DNA of 44,526 nucleotides from NCBI RefSeq assembly GCF_018619435.1, contig NZ_JAHFZF010000038.1, positions 1-44,526 on the forward strand. Reading direction: 5' to 3'. The translations under genes were made by a program, and so were the position numbers. The notes under the pieces were generated by a model. It was not told the origin of the DNA, searched no databases, and worked only from the letters and a program-made list of their open reading frames with translations. This document shows, in pieces, positions 34,338 through 43,709 of this stretch. The first letter of the stretch is position 1. Every line of letters starts with the position of its first letter. The stretch comes from Rhodoferax sp. U11-2br. GTDB lineage: Bacteria; Pseudomonadota; Gammaproteobacteria; Burkholderiales; Burkholderiaceae_C.

Positions 34338-35027
34338 ATGGCCGCACCCCCGTCCGCCAGCAAACGCGCAGACTCCCTGACGCGCAGCGAGCGCAAAGAC
34401 CTCACACGTGCCAGCCTGTTGCAGGCGGCGCTGGCCTTGATTGGGGAGGGGCGCAGCTTCACCAGCCTGGGCATTCGTGAGATTGCCCGTGAGGCGGGTA
34501 TGGTCCCCAACGCCTTTTACCGGCACTTCCGCAACACCGATGACCTGGGGCTGGCCCTGGTGGAGGAGATGGGCATCACTCTGCGCCGCCTGTTGCGCGA
34601 AGCGCGCCAGGTGGGGGTGGCGCCAAACGCGATGGTGCGTCGATCCGTTCAGGTGTATTACGAGTACGTCCGGCAAAACCGCTTGCAGTTTTTGTTCATC
34701 TCCAGCGAACGCTCGGGCGGTAGCCGCATCCTGCGGCTGGCGATCCGCACCGAGGTCAGCCATTTCATCAACGAGATGGCGCAAGACTTTCGGCGCCTGG
34801 GCATATACCCCGACATGTCGACCAGCAGCCTGCAAATGGTGTGTGGCCTGATCGTCACCACCATGCTGGCCGCGGCGCCCGAGATTTTGGACCTGCCCCC
34901 TGAGCAAGCCTTGCTGGAAGCCGAGATGAAGGACAATTTTGTCCAGCAATTACAAGTGGTGCTGCTAGGTGCCGGGTGCTGGAAAGAGAAGAGAGTTTTC
35001 CAATCGACAGCTGCCACCGGTCTGTAG
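34338..35027 (+). CDS. FabR/DesT-like TetR-family transcriptional regulator
   Basis: A 229-residue TetR regulator. The HTH (SFTSLGIREIAREAGMVPNAF, split here as SFTSLGIREI and AREAGMVPNAFYRHF) matches FabR/DesT closely, including the FYRHFRNTDDLGLALVEEMG helix. Members repress desaturase or unsaturated-fatty-acid genes in response to acyl-CoA or acyl-ACP. It is divergent from the reductase remnant, with the GTGTACG palindrome between them. The ATG at 34338 (MAAPPSASKR) is preferred to one 69 bases upstream, because the extra residues there overlap the AT-rich promoter and lack family likeness; neither has a strong Shine-Dalgarno. Confidence 0.88.
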   Translation: MAAPPSASKRADSLTRSERKDLTRASLLQAALALIGEGRSFTSLGIREIAREAGMVPNAFYRHFRNTDDLGLALVEEMGITLRRLLREARQVGVAPNAMVRRSVQVYYEYVRQNRLQFLFISSERSGGSRILRLAIRTEVSHFINEMAQDFRRLGIYPDMSTSSLQMVCGLIVTTMLAAAPEILDLPPEQALLEAEMKDNFVQQLQVVLLGAGCWKEKRVFQSTAATGL

Positions 35028-35273
35028 TCCGTACTTGGCTCACAACGGGTCCGAATGCGGGCTTGGGTCACTTTGACGCTCCCGCATTGAGGCAGAAAGC
35101 TTGCATTCCAGACCTTACTCGTCCACCCTGACCGAACCCACAGGACGGCTTATTTTTGTTGTCCCGCAGATAGTCGAATTTCGGACCCTTCGCGCATCAC
35201 ACCTAAGCAGAAATCGGTTGTCACGGAATTCGGCAGTTTTTTGCCCTCGCTTGCGATGCCATAAAAGCGGCAC

Positions 35274-35381
35274 GTGACCCAGCTGCAGCTGTCGGTGGCC
35301 GAGCTGTACCAGCTGATGTTGGCGTCCAGCGCACTGATCGGCTTGCTGGCTTTGGTGGTGGTGGCCAGTAAACTGTTTTGA
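35274..35381 (+). pseudogene. shortened in-frame duplicate of the small coiled-coil membrane protein gene (31247-31630)
   Basis: The reading VTQLQLSVAELYQLMLASSA followed by LIGLLALVVVASKLF corresponds to the coiled coil and C-terminus of the gene at 31247-31630, joined after an in-frame loss of about 24 codons. It could begin at GTG 35274 as a 35-residue peptide, but no Shine-Dalgarno is visible and the N-terminal half is gone, so a pseudogene is likelier. Repeat copy 5 follows from its stop, exactly as copy 4 follows the full gene. The bases from 35028 to 35273 hold no recognisable gene. Confidence 0.75.
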
Positions 35382-35424
35382 TAGCAGTCGGCCCTTTTTA
35401 CATAAGGGCTGGAGGCCAATTTTT
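35376..35424 (+). repeat. dispersed palindromic repeat, copy 5
   Basis: Forward copy TTTTGATAGCAGTCGGCCC, loop TTTTTACAT, then AAGGGCTGGAGGCCAATTTT; GCCCTT and AAGGGC can pair. It shares its upstream neighbour (the end of the small membrane-protein gene) with copy 4. From here to the chemoreceptor gene at 35738 no gene can be supported. Confidence 0.8.
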
Positions 35425-35737
35425 CGCGTTTCACGGGGGTGTTTCACCTACAAGAGTCAATGACTTGGTGGGCCATAAGCGAGCTGTCGGTCAGTTCGTT
35501 GAATTTCTGCAAGCCCTGGTCAAGTAAGCTGGCAAGAAGCTGTGTCTGATGGTCAACCACCTCAAGGTGGTGACGGGCAACCTCATAACTCACATGGTAT
35601 TTTTTGACGTCGAATCTCAACAAAAATGGTAAAGGCCTAAGTTCCAACGCGTTGCCGTTGTAGCGCACTCGTTTCTGCAACGAGTTGTGGCGGTACTGGC
35701 ACAACCACACCAAGACATTTTCACAAGGCATATTGCA

Positions 35738-37399
35738 ATGAACACATGGAAAATCAGCCAACGTTTGATGGCGGGCTTCGGCCTAGTCATCCTGGCGTTG
35801 TTAGGTATGTCGGTCTACAGCATGTTGATTGCGCGGGGTATTGACAACGCCCTGACGACCAATGCCACCCAGAATGCCGTCATCCAGCGTGCGGCTATCA
35901 ACTTTCGGGGCTCTGCCCATGACCGCTCCATTGCCGTACGCGATGTGGTGCTGGCACCCAACGACGACGCACGCAAGAAGGAGATCGATGCCATCGCACG
36001 CTTGGCAGATTTTTATGCCAAGTCGGCCACGCAACTGGATGCCGTGCTCAAAACCGCCACCGAGGTGCCCGCCGAGGTGGGTCCGATGGTGCAGACGCTC
36101 AAGGACATCGAGGCCCGTACCGTGGCCACCACGGGCAAGGTGGTCACACTGATGCAGGCGGGTGACCGCGCTGGTGCCGAAGCGCTGCTTTGGGCCGAGG
36201 CCAAACCGCAGTACGAACAATGGCTGGCCGCAGCCAACAAGCTCATCGACTATGAAGAAGCACGCATCAGCAAAAACAGCCAGACGGCCAACCAGGACGC
36301 CAGCCAGTTCACCGGCGTGATGTTGGTCATCACCTTACTGGCGGTGCTGATCAGTGTTGCCGCCACGGTCACCGTGTCGCGCAGCATTGGTCGCGAACTG
36401 GGGGCTGAGCCCATCGAAGTGCGCGCCGTGGTGCAGGCCATGCAGCAGGGCGACCTCACGGTGCCGGTGCACGTCAAGGCGGGCGACACCAGCAGCGTGA
36501 TGGTGGCAGTGCGTGACATGCAGCAGCGTTTTCATGAACTTGTGTCTGCCGTGCGCGACAACATCGGGCAACTGCGAACCACCAGTGATGAGATCAGCAG
36601 CGGTAACCGGAACCTGGGCGATCGCACCGAGCAGGCCGCCAGCAGTTTGGAGCAAACCGCCGCCAGCATGGAGGAACTGACCGCCACCGTGCGCCAAAGC
36701 GCCGACTCTGCCCGTCAGGCCAACCAGCTGGCGACCACCGCCGCTGGCACGGCCACCAAGGGTGGTGAAGTGATGCAGCAGGTGGTCAACACCATGCAGG
36801 ACATCCACCACAGCAGCCAGAAGATTGGCGACATCATTGGTGTGATCGATGGCATCGCGTTTCAGACCAATATCCTGGCGCTCAACGCGGCGGTGGAAGC
36901 GGCCCGCGCAGGCGAACAAGGGCGCGGCTTTGCGGTAGTGGCCACCGAAGTGCGCAGCCTGGCGCAGCGCAGCGCCGAGGCCGCAAAAGAGATCAAGTCC
37001 TTGATCCAGACCAGCGTAGAAAAGGTGGGTTCAGGCACCCAACTGGTGGCCGATGCGGGCGTGACGATGAACGAGATTGTTCAAGGCGTTCAACGCGTGA
37101 ACGGCATCATTGGCGAGATCAGCACCGCCGCCGCCGAGCAGAGTGATGGCATCTCCCAGGTGAACGTGGCGGTGACACAGCTGGACCAGATGACGCAGCA
37201 AAACGGCGCACTCGTGGGTGAAAGTGCCTTGGCAGCCGACAACTTGCGGCAACAGGCCCAAGACCTGGCTGAATTGGTCGCCCTGTTCCGTGTCAACGGC
37301 AGTGCGGTGATGGGCATGGGCAGTGCATCTCCGCGCACCAAGCTTGAGCAGCGAAGCAACACCTTGCCCGCGCCCGAGATGCGTCGCCTCACTCACTGA
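35738..37399 (+). CDS. methyl-accepting chemotaxis protein
   Basis: A 553-residue chemoreceptor of the Tar-like class. Transmembrane helices at about 10-31 and 190-212 enclose a periplasmic four-helix-bundle type sensor domain of roughly 160 residues. A HAMP domain (about 212-265) leads to the signalling hairpin, whose conserved tip contains [20 protein letters not shown] and [20 protein letters not shown] near residues 375-420. There is no C-terminal CheR-binding pentapeptide. The ATG at 35738 has AAGG upstream; the ligand is unknown. Repeat copies 5 and 6 flank the gene. Confidence 0.95.
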   Translation: MNTWKISQRLMAGFGLVILALLGMSVYSMLIARGIDNALTTNATQNAVIQRAAINFRGSAHDRSIAVRDVVLAPNDDARKKEIDAIARLADFYAKSATQLDAVLKTATEVPAEVGPMVQTLKDIEARTVATTGKVVTLMQAGDRAGAEALLWAEAKPQYEQWLAAANKLIDYEEARISKNSQTANQDASQFTGVMLVITLLAVLISVAATVTVSRSIGRELGAEPIEVRAVVQAMQQGDLTVPVHVKAGDTSSVMVAVRDMQQRFHELVSAVRDNIGQLRTTSDEISSGNRNLGDRTEQAASSLEQTAASMEELTATVRQSADSARQANQLATTAAGTATKGGEVMQQVVNTMQDIHHSSQKIGDIIGVIDGIAFQTNILALNAAVEAARAGEQGRGFAVVATEVRSLAQRSAEAAKEIKSLIQTSVEKVGSGTQLVADAGVTMNEIVQGVQRVNGIIGEISTAAAEQSDGISQVNVAVTQLDQMTQQNGALVGESALAADNLRQQAQDLAELVALFRVNGSAVMGMGSASPRTKLEQRSNTLPAPEMRRLTH

Positions 37400-37448
37400 G
37401 CCATGGGATGACCCACAGGCCCTGGTGGGGTGCTCAGCAGTTATCTAT

Positions 37449-37494
37449 TGTGATAGCTATTGGCCCTTTTTCCATAAGGGCTAGACGCCAATTT
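37449..37494 (+). repeat. dispersed palindromic repeat, copy 6
   Basis: Forward copy TGTGATAGCTATTGGCCC, loop TTTTTCCAT, then AAGGGCTAGACGCCAATTT; the GCCCTT/AAGGGC stem is intact. It lies 50 bases after the chemoreceptor stop. Between 37495 and 37865 there is no supportable gene; the stretch probably holds the hybrid kinase promoter. Confidence 0.8.
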
Positions 37495-37865
37495 ATTGTT
37501 TTATCTGGCGGGAAGCCTGCAAATGTGCTGACAGTTTGCGCCGTCGATCAGGGCATGGACTGGCTGACGTGTCTGGGCGCACCAGCCAGGCGTGCCCAAA
37601 GGCCGTTTCTGGCACCCAACAGATACGGCTTGCGTGGATTGTTTTTCGGGGGGTGATCCTCTAACATGGGGCGACCTTGACAGCGGAGGCGCATCACGCT
37701 GGATGGCTAAAAAGAGAATGGGCGTTATCCCACACCATCTGATGTTGATGCTGCACGGTGGGCAGCCCTTCGGGCATGGACGGGGCGGAAATAAGCGGGT
37801 TGTGGGCCAGGTGGGTTGTTCACTATGGCACCGTGTTATTTCCTTGATCTCTAGGGAGCAGGCGG

Positions 37866-40800
37866 ATGCAGGCAATCAGCGAATCACGCTCGGTAACCCG
37901 ATTCCTTTCATCATGGAAGGGCTTGGCGCTGGTGCTCGCTTTGGCCGGGTTGTTCACCGCCGCCGCCATTCGCCAGGACTTCGAGGAGCTGCTGGCCACG
38001 GAGTATCAGGTGCTCGAACGCCAGGCCCGTCTGGCCGAGTACCAGGTGGGTGGGGTTCTACGCGGATTGGATGTGGGCCTGCGTAGTCTGGCGACAGACC
38101 AGGAAGCCCAGCCGTCGCTGCCCGCACAAGCCATCTCGCAACACCAGCTCGCTTTCCTGAAAGAGTTTCCCGAGGTCAGGACGATCACCGCAGCCGACAA
38201 AACGGGCCGCGTTCTGGCCGCAGAGAGCCTGCAAACGCCGCAAGATGTCGCGACCATACGTGCTTTCAACAATTCCCAGCGCGAGTACTTCCAGTTCCAC
38301 CAGAATGCCCAGCCCAAAGACTTTGATCGGATGTATATCTCGCGGCCATTCATCGGGGTCTCCAAACGCTGGATCATCGTGGCGTCGCGGGCCATCCGTG
38401 GCCCGCAGGGTGAGTTTCAGGGCGCGGTGGTTGCGACCTTGATCCCCAACTTTTTCGCCCCGATATTTCAGGATGTCCTGACCAACGACGTGGTCGACTC
38501 GGTGGCCGTCCATACGTTGCAAGGCGACATCCTCTACCGCCTGCCTGACCCCGAAAAACACATTGGCAAGAACATCGCCCACGGCGAGGCTTTTCAGCTC
38601 TACCTCCGCTCCGACAGCCCAACCACGCGTTATCTCGGCATCGCTGTCACAGACAACGTCAAACGCGTCGCGGTTTTTCGCAAGGTAGGTGGCAGCAGCC
38701 TGGACATCGTCATCACGGCCCGATACGACAGCCTGTTGGCGAAGTGGTACCCAGTTGTGCTCACAAAAGTGCTTATCTACGTCCTCTTTGTGGTGCTGGC
38801 CCTGGCCTTTGGCAAAGAGTTCAGGCGGCGTCTGGCCGCCGGTATGGCTCTGTCACAGAGTGAGTCGCGCTTTCGAGCCCTGTTCGAGGACTCTCCAAAT
38901 GCGATCCTTCTGATCGACCCGCAAGCGCTGCGGCTGACCGATGTCAACCCGGTTGCGTCGACCTTGCTGGGTTACAGCCGCAGTGCGTTTCTGACCAAGA
39001 AGATCGCAGACCTCTTCCGCTCAGAAGATCAGGCGCATGCCATGGCACAGTTTGCACTGGCCGTTGAACACCACAAAGATTTTGTGCGTGACCTGCCGCT
39101 GTGCCATCAAGATGGCCATGTGGTTCACATCGACATGGCTTGTACCCACCTGCAAGTGGATGGGCACCACACCTTGGCCGCCACCTTCATCGACCTGACC
39201 GAGCGTCACCTCGCCGAAAGTGCGCTGGCTGAGCGCGAGGCGCTGCTCAATGCCACCAGTCGCATGTCGCACACCGGCGGCTGGGCTTTTGACCCGGCAA
39301 CGGGGCAGGGCAACTGGACGCCTGAAACCGCCCGCATCCACGATGTGCCCGAAGACGCACCGGTGGATGTGGCCAAAGGCCTCAGCTACTACGGCGATCA
39401 GGACCGCGAACGGATCCAGGCGGCCATCCGAAACCTCATCGGCAAAGCCGAGCCCTACGACCTGGAACTGGAGATGCTCACCGCCAAAGGCCGTCGCAAA
39501 TGGGTCCGCACCATCGGTGAGCCGGTGGTGGAAAACGGCAAGGTGGTCTGGGTTCATGGTGCCATCCAGGACATCACCGATCAAAAAGCCGCTGAAGCGG
39601 CACTGCGGGCAAGTGAGTCGCGCTACCAAAGTGTGCTGGACCATGCCGCCGACGCCATCTTCATCTCCAACGCGCAAGGCCAGTTCCTCTACGTCAACGA
39701 ACAAGCCCGCCTGCTGCTGGGGTATAGCAACGACGAACTGCTCCACATGTCGGTGGCCGGCATCACACCAGACGAGGGGACCGAACACTCAGCAAACACC
39801 TTCGTGACGCTGAGACGTACCGGGCGTGTGACCACCGAGCTCCTGCTCAAACGCCAGGATGGCAGCCTAGTACCGGTCGAGATCAACGCCATCTTGCTGC
39901 CAGACGGCACAAGTTATGGCGCTTACCGGGACATCACCCAGCGCAAGCTCAACAACGCAGAACTGGAACGCTATCGCCACCATCTGGAAGAGCTGGTGGC
40001 CACCCGCACCGCCGATCTGGACCAGGCCAACCAGTCGCTGGTGCTGGCCAGGGATGCCGCACAAGCGGCCAACCTCGCCAAGAGCACCTTCCTGTCCAAC
40101 ATGAGCCACGAGATCCGCACCCCGATGAACGCTATTTTGGGCATGGCCAACCTGCTGCGCCGGGGTGGCCTGACAGCCGAACAGGCGGACCGGCTTGACA
40201 AGATCGACATCGCCAGCGAACACCTGTTGCATGTCATCAACAACATCCTCGACCTCTCCAAAATTGATGCGGGCAGTTTTGTTCTCGAAAACGTCCCGCT
40301 CACCATCCCCGGCCTGTTGTCGAATGTGGTGTCGATCACCCATGCCTCCGCGCAGGAAAAGAAACTCAAGCTCGAGGTGAACGCAGACGCCTTTCCGGCC
40401 GATTTACATGGCGACCCAACCCGCTTGCAGCAGGCGGTGCTCAACTACGTCAGCAATGCCATCAAGTTTTCAGACAACGGCACAGTCAGCATCCGGGCCA
40501 TCAATCTCGAAGAAACAGCCCAGTGGGTGCACGTGCGTTTTGAGGTCACAGACACCGGCATAGGCATCACGCCCGAGGCGCTGCCCCGGCTGTTTAACCC
40601 CTTTGAGCAGGCCGACAACTCGACCACCCGCAAATACGGCGGCACCGGGCTCGGGTTGGTCATCACCAAACGGCTGGCTGAACTGATGGGGGGGGATGCG
40701 GGGGTGCAGAGTGTGCCCGGTGCTGGCAGCAGCTTCTGGTTCACCGCCCACCTGCAACGCAAGGAGCGCCGCCAGACCCTGGCTGCCCCGGCAGCCGCTG

Positions 40801-41207
40801 GCGACCCCGAAACCCTGATCCGCGTGCACTTCCAAGGCGCACGTATCCTGATTGTTGACGACGAGCCGATCAACCTGGAGTTGGCGCGTTACCTGCTGGA
40901 GTCTGCGGGCCTGCTCGTGGACAGCGCCGAAGACGGGATGCAGGCCATCCAGCGGGCCACGGTGTCGACCTACGCCGTGGTGCTGATGGACATGCAGATG
41001 CCGATCCTTGACGGCCTGGAGGCCACGCGCCAGATCCGCATGCTGCCCAACTACCAGCACACCCCCATCCTGGCGATGACCGCCAACGCCTTCACCGAAG
41101 ACCGCGCACGCTGCCTGGAGGCCGGCATGGACGACGTGCTGATCAAACCGGTGGCCCCGGGGCTGCTGTTTTCGTCATTGCTGACCTACTTGGAGAGGCG
41201 GGGTTGA
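37866..41207 (+). CDS. hybrid sensor histidine kinase/response regulator with CACHE-like and PAS domains
   Basis: A 1113-residue membrane hybrid kinase. TM1 lies at about 18-36 and TM2 at about 295-316, enclosing a large periplasmic domain of the dCACHE type ([20 protein letters not shown] is the typical segment). Three PAS domains follow at about 333-450, 455-580 and 583-700, then a short coiled coil, the dimerisation helix with His748 in [12 protein letters not shown], the ATPase domain with [19 protein letters not shown], and a receiver domain with [12 protein letters not shown] and phospho-acceptor Asp1042 in [11 protein letters not shown]. Such proteins start phosphorelays; no Hpt partner or output regulator is nearby. 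A GGGAGCAGGCGG stretch precedes the ATG. Confidence 0.94.
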   Translation: MQAISESRSVTRFLSSWKGLALVLALAGLFTAAAIRQDFEELLATEYQVLERQARLAEYQVGGVLRGLDVGLRSLATDQEAQPSLPAQAISQHQLAFLKEFPEVRTITAADKTGRVLAAESLQTPQDVATIRAFNNSQREYFQFHQNAQPKDFDRMYISRPFIGVSKRWIIVASRAIRGPQGEFQGAVVATLIPNFFAPIFQDVLTNDVVDSVAVHTLQGDILYRLPDPEKHIGKNIAHGEAFQLYLRSDSPTTRYLGIAVTDNVKRVAVFRKVGGSSLDIVITARYDSLLAKWYPVVLTKVLIYVLFVVLALAFGKEFRRRLAAGMALSQSESRFRALFEDSPNAILLIDPQALRLTDVNPVASTLLGYSRSAFLTKKIADLFRSEDQAHAMAQFALAVEHHKDFVRDLPLCHQDGHVVHIDMACTHLQVDGHHTLAATFIDLTERHLAESALAEREALLNATSRMSHTGGWAFDPATGQGNWTPETARIHDVPEDAPVDVAKGLSYYGDQDRERIQAAIRNLIGKAEPYDLELEMLTAKGRRKWVRTIGEPVVENGKVVWVHGAIQDITDQKAAEAALRASESRYQSVLDHAADAIFISNAQGQFLYVNEQARLLLGYSNDELLHMSVAGITPDEGTEHSANTFVTLRRTGRVTTELLLKRQDGSLVPVEINAILLPDGTSYGAYRDITQRKLNNAELERYRHHLEELVATRTADLDQANQSLVLARDAAQAANLAKSTFLSNMSHEIRTPMNAILGMANLLRRGGLTAEQADRLDKIDIASEHLLHVINNILDLSKIDAGSFVLENVPLTIPGLLSNVVSITHASAQEKKLKLEVNADAFPADLHGDPTRLQQAVLNYVSNAIKFSDNGTVSIRAINLEETAQWVHVRFEVTDTGIGITPEALPRLFNPFEQADNSTTRKYGGTGLGLVITKRLAELMGGDAGVQSVPGAGSSFWFTAHLQRKERRQTLAAPAAAGDPETLIRVHFQGARILIVDDEPINLELARYLLESAGLLVDSAEDGMQAIQRATVSTYAVVLMDMQMPILDGLEATRQIRMLPNYQHTPILAMTANAFTEDRARCLEAGMDDVLIKPVAPGLLFSSLLTYLERRG

Positions 41208-41307
41208 TTGGTGGTGGCTGCTGCCGCTGTCCATGGCTTAGCTGCAACCGCAAATACGGGTCTCAGCGCCTTGATCGGCTAGCTGGGCGAACACGACTCC
41301 TAACTGA

Positions 41308-41353
41308 TTTGATAGCGGATAGCCCTATATAAATAAGGGCTTCTGGCATATTT
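41308..41353 (+). repeat. dispersed palindromic repeat, copy 7 (diverged)
   Basis: Reads TTTGATAGCGGATAGCCC, loop TATATAAAT, then AAGGGCTTCTGGCATATTT. The stem AGCCCT/AGGGCT is kept but the downstream GGCCAA has changed to GGCATA. It lies between the hybrid kinase and the IS30 remnant; nothing else is evident at 41208-41412. Confidence 0.65.
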
Positions 41354-41415
41354 CTCTATTTATTTGGGAGATAGTTGTTTTGGACGGTGGATGGCAGGTT
41401 TGCAGCTTGGATTCA

Positions 41416-41508
41416 ACCGGTCGCTGCAACAAGTTGGCTGAATCGTTCAGCAGGTGTTTCATAGTCTAGAGTTTTCCTTGGGCGCTCGTTGAGTTTTCTC
41501 GCAAAGCC
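41416..41508 (-). pseudogene. IS30-family transposase, C-terminal remnant
   Basis: The last 30 or so codons read FARKLNERPRKTLDYETPAE and end RFSQLVAATG, the conserved C-terminal end of IS30 transposases (LNxRPRKTLxxxTPAE). The remaining 300 codons and the left end of the element are missing. Upstream the frame joins the first codons of a fucU-like gene, so the copy is a scar of a deletion. No intact transposase or clear terminal inverted repeat is visible. Confidence 0.75.
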
Positions 41509-41552
41509 TCCAGCAACCTGGGGCTCAGGACAGGTTCGATATTCCTCAGCAT
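41466..41552 (-). pseudogene. RbsD/FucU mutarotase-like gene, N-terminal remnant fused to IS30 tail
   Basis: A strong AAGGAGGAG is followed by ATG at 41552 and MLRNIEPVLSPRLLEALR, the typical start of FucU/RbsD sugar mutarotases. After 18 codons the family match ends and the sequence becomes that of the IS30 transposase in another frame, stopping after 28 codons. The rest of the gene (about 120 codons) is gone. Confidence 0.7.
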
Positions 41553-41578
41553 CGGTGCTCCTCCTTACTGGGTTTGGA

Positions 41579-41700
41579 TCAGAGCGATTTGGCAGCACCG
41601 GCCCCGGGTGACATACAGGCCATGACCTCAAACACCTTGAAGATGGCAGAGGCATTCTGCTCACCCCAGCCCATATCCTGCGCGACTGAACACGCAGACC
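41579..41700 (-). pseudogene. C-terminal fragment of an unidentified gene upstream of the fucU remnant
   Basis: An open stretch of about 40 codons ends MACMSPGAGAAKSL and stop at 41579, 26 bases before the fucU remnant start. Its beginning abuts the stop of the EamA gene, and no start codon with a good context is seen. The reading is protein-like (GWGEQNASAIFKVFEVMA) but I do not recognise the family. It may be the tail of the gene once preceding fucU. Confidence 0.4.
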
Positions 41701-42558
41701 CTATTTCTTCTCCAGAATCACCAGTGTGATACCGCCCAAAATGGCGGCCGACGCCAGCAGCATCGGCAGTGTGAGTCTTTCACCCAGAAATACCACGCCA
41801 CCCAGCGCGGCGATCACCGGCACGCTGAGCTGCACCGTGGCGGCCTGGGTGGCCTTGAGCGCGGGCAGCGCCTGGTACCAAATGGCGTAACCCAGCCCAG
41901 AGGCCAGTGCGCCCGACACCACCGCGTAGGCCAGCCCCGCGCTGTCCCACGCAAGATGCGGCCACAGCAACAGACTTAAAACAAGCGCCATCGGCACGGT
42001 GCGCGCAAAGTTGCCAGCCGTCATCAGCGTGGGGTTGCTGGCGCCCCGGCTTTGCAGCAGCTTGCCACGCAGCGAGTACGCGCCCCAGGCCACGCCTGCG
42101 CCGAGCATCGACATGGAGCCCAGCATGCTCGGCGTGGCCAGCCCCGGCAGCATCAGTACCACCAACCCAACCAGCGCCAGCGCAAACCCGGCGACTTGCG
42201 ACAGACGCAACCGCTCGCCTTGTATCAGGCCAAAACCGATCATGGTGGCCTGTACCGCGCCAAACAGCAGCAACGCGCCGGTGGCTGCCGTCATGCTTAC
42301 ATAGGCAAACGAAAAACCCGCCGCGTAGGCAAACAGCGCCGCCGCCGACCACCAGTTGCCATTATTGGCGGGCGTCACCACGCCGCGTTTGAGGCGCACC
42401 ACGACCAGCAGCATGATTGCCCCGGACACCAGCCGCCCCAGGGTGAAACTGGTCGGGTCGATGCTTGTGTGTTTGAGCGCCATTCGGCACAGCAGTGAGT
42501 TGCCAGCAAACGCCAGCATCGCCACTGACACCCATCCCGTCAACCGCCACGGCGTCAT
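41701..42558 (-). CDS. EamA/DMT-family transporter
   Basis: A 285-residue ten-helix EamA transporter. The first helix WVSVAMLAFAGNSLLCRMAL is followed by the typical TSFTLGRLVSGAIMLLV, with PSMLGSMSMLGAGVAWGAYSL in the middle and LPALKATQAATVQLSVPVIA near the end, before the last conserved FLGERLTLP. The ATG at 42558 is chosen; an in-frame TTG at 42594 would overlap sodC. It follows sodC by 22 bases on the same strand and is probably cotranscribed. It is the third EamA protein in the window; substrate unknown. Confidence 0.9.
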   Translation of the reverse strand: MTPWRLTGWVSVAMLAFAGNSLLCRMALKHTSIDPTSFTLGRLVSGAIMLLVVVRLKRGVVTPANNGNWWSAAALFAYAAGFSFAYVSMTAATGALLLFGAVQATMIGFGLIQGERLRLSQVAGFALALVGLVVLMLPGLATPSMLGSMSMLGAGVAWGAYSLRGKLLQSRGASNPTLMTAGNFARTVPMALVLSLLLWPHLAWDSAGLAYAVVSGALASGLGYAIWYQALPALKATQAATVQLSVPVIAALGGVVFLGERLTLPMLLASAAILGGITLVILEKK

Positions 42559-42580
42559 GAAGAGTCGGAAAAACGGCTCA

Positions 42581-43096
42581 TCAACCCTTGGCAATCACGG
42601 CGCAGGCCAGCCGCGGGCCAGAGTTGCCGGTGGGCTGAGTCTTGAAGTCGTCCGCGTCGCGGTGCACGATCAGGCCACGGCCGATGACATCAGCCACGCC
42701 ATCGCCAACAGTGAGCGAGCTGGTGGTGTAACTGAACTTCGCCAAGCCAGATGAGTCTGATTTCAGGCTGAGCAAGTCACCCGCATGGTGCTCGCTGGCC
42801 GTGTTGGAGCCATGCGCTGCGCCTGTTGGGTTGAAATGTCCGCCTGCACTCATACCGTCGCCGCTGGAACAGTCGCCCTTTTCGTGGATGTGAAAGCCGT
42901 GTTCGGAGTTGGGCGCCAGGCCTGTTACCTCGCCCGCCACACGCACCGCATCCCCAATCTTGGTGAAGGTAACCGTTCCGGAGACAGCGTTTCCGGTGGT
43001 TGGTCGCAAAGTCGCGGTAGCGCTGGGGCCACTTGGATAGCCAGCACAGGCACTGACCAGTATGGCAGCGGCCATAGGAGCGAAGAATTTGATCAT
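42581..43096 (-). CDS. sodC: copper/zinc superoxide dismutase, lipoprotein-type
   Basis: A 171-residue Cu/Zn superoxide dismutase that protects the envelope from superoxide. The signal peptide ends in the lipobox VSAC, so the mature protein is probably lipid-anchored. Copper ligands are in GFHIHEKGDC near residue 68, followed by the bridging His and zinc site GHFNPTGAAH and EHHAGDLLSL near residues 86-110; the last copper ligand lies in GLIVHRDADDF near residue 141, with the active-site Arg in GPRLACAVI. The family's disulfide cysteines are present. AAAGGAC precedes the ATG. The EamA gene follows 22 bases downstream. Confidence 0.95.
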   Translation of the reverse strand: MIKFFAPMAAAILVSACAGYPSGPSATATLRPTTGNAVSGTVTFTKIGDAVRVAGEVTGLAPNSEHGFHIHEKGDCSSGDGMSAGGHFNPTGAAHGSNTASEHHAGDLLSLKSDSSGLAKFSYTTSSLTVGDGVADVIGRGLIVHRDADDFKTQPTGNSGPRLACAVIAKG

Positions 43097-43433
43097 CGTG
43101 ATGTGTCCTTTCAGGTTGATGGGGAAACCGGTGGCGAATTTGCGTCAGTGTGCCGCATATCGGCGGCATCCGCTTTCTGACATAAATCCAGCTACTCGAC
43201 CTACCCCAGCAACGTGCCTACGGCCCAGGCGTCCTGCGTACGCTGCAGGTGCACCGCACCAACGGTCTGCTGCTCCACGTCAGGGGCCGCCTGGGCTATG
43301 TCCGGGTGCAGCAAACTCGCCACCTGTGCTCGCTCACAATGGCTAAAACCTAGGTCGGCCAAGGCTAGTTGCTGTCATTCACGCAGTAACTTCGTAAGTC
43401 ACGTACGCAGCGGAAGCTGACGTTCAGCGATAC

Positions 43434-43447
43434 CCCCCATTTGGGGG
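43434..43447. repeat. CCCCCA-TT-TGGGGG palindrome
   Basis: A perfect 14-base palindrome in the 600-base gene-poor stretch between sodC and the candidate cassette. It lies next to GCAGCGGAAGCTGACGTTC (43406-43424), related to GCAGCGAAAGCTGGCCTTC (43475) and GCAGCGAAAGCAGACC (44441). Function unknown. No gene can be supported at 43097-43725. Confidence 0.4.
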
Positions 43448-43702
43448 ATGTTCAGGTCACACACAGACAGTCACAATGCAGCGAAAGCTGGCCTTCGAGA
43501 AGGATTCCCTGTTTTGAGGTTCGTGTGTTTGGCCCCTAGAATCAAAAAAAACAGTCTGCGGGGTTTATCGGTATTTTTATACCTGTATAAATTTCAGGAA
43601 AAACCGCTACAAGCAAGGCTGCAAGCTCCTTTCAGGAGAATTTCGTGACCAGATTAATACGCAGCGGCCAGAATATTTTGCAAGCCTTACCGTGGACATT
43701 AC

Positions 43703-43709
43703 GTTAGGC
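43703..43709 (+). other. integron core site GTTAGGC (attI-like or end of an upstream attC)
   Basis: GTTAGGC matches the GTTRRRY core at which integron integrases join cassettes, 16 bases before the cassette gene start. It is preceded by GCAAGCCTTACCGTGG, similar to the left part of cassette sites, but no partner RYYYAAC box is seen upstream, so an attI-like site is the better reading. No integrase gene is visible in the window. Confidence 0.5.

Noticed and set aside
35444..35761. Minus-strand reading of 105 codons upstream of the chemoreceptor gene
   Set aside because: Only start lies inside the chemoreceptor gene, there is no Shine-Dalgarno, and no family likeness is visible; kept out of the gene list although a short protein-like stretch exists near its end.
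37592..38086. Plus-strand reading of 164 codons before the hybrid kinase
   Set aside because: Overlaps the kinase's N-terminus in another frame and has no domain or start signal.
43205..43352. Protein-like frames in the gene-poor stretch after sodC
   Set aside because: Short frames in several readings look moderately protein-like, but none has a start, a Shine-Dalgarno or a family match.
43573..43592. CTGTATAAATTTCAG as a LexA box before the cassette
   Set aside because: The spacing between the CTG and CAG halves is nine instead of ten bases, so it does not meet the usual SOS-box form.
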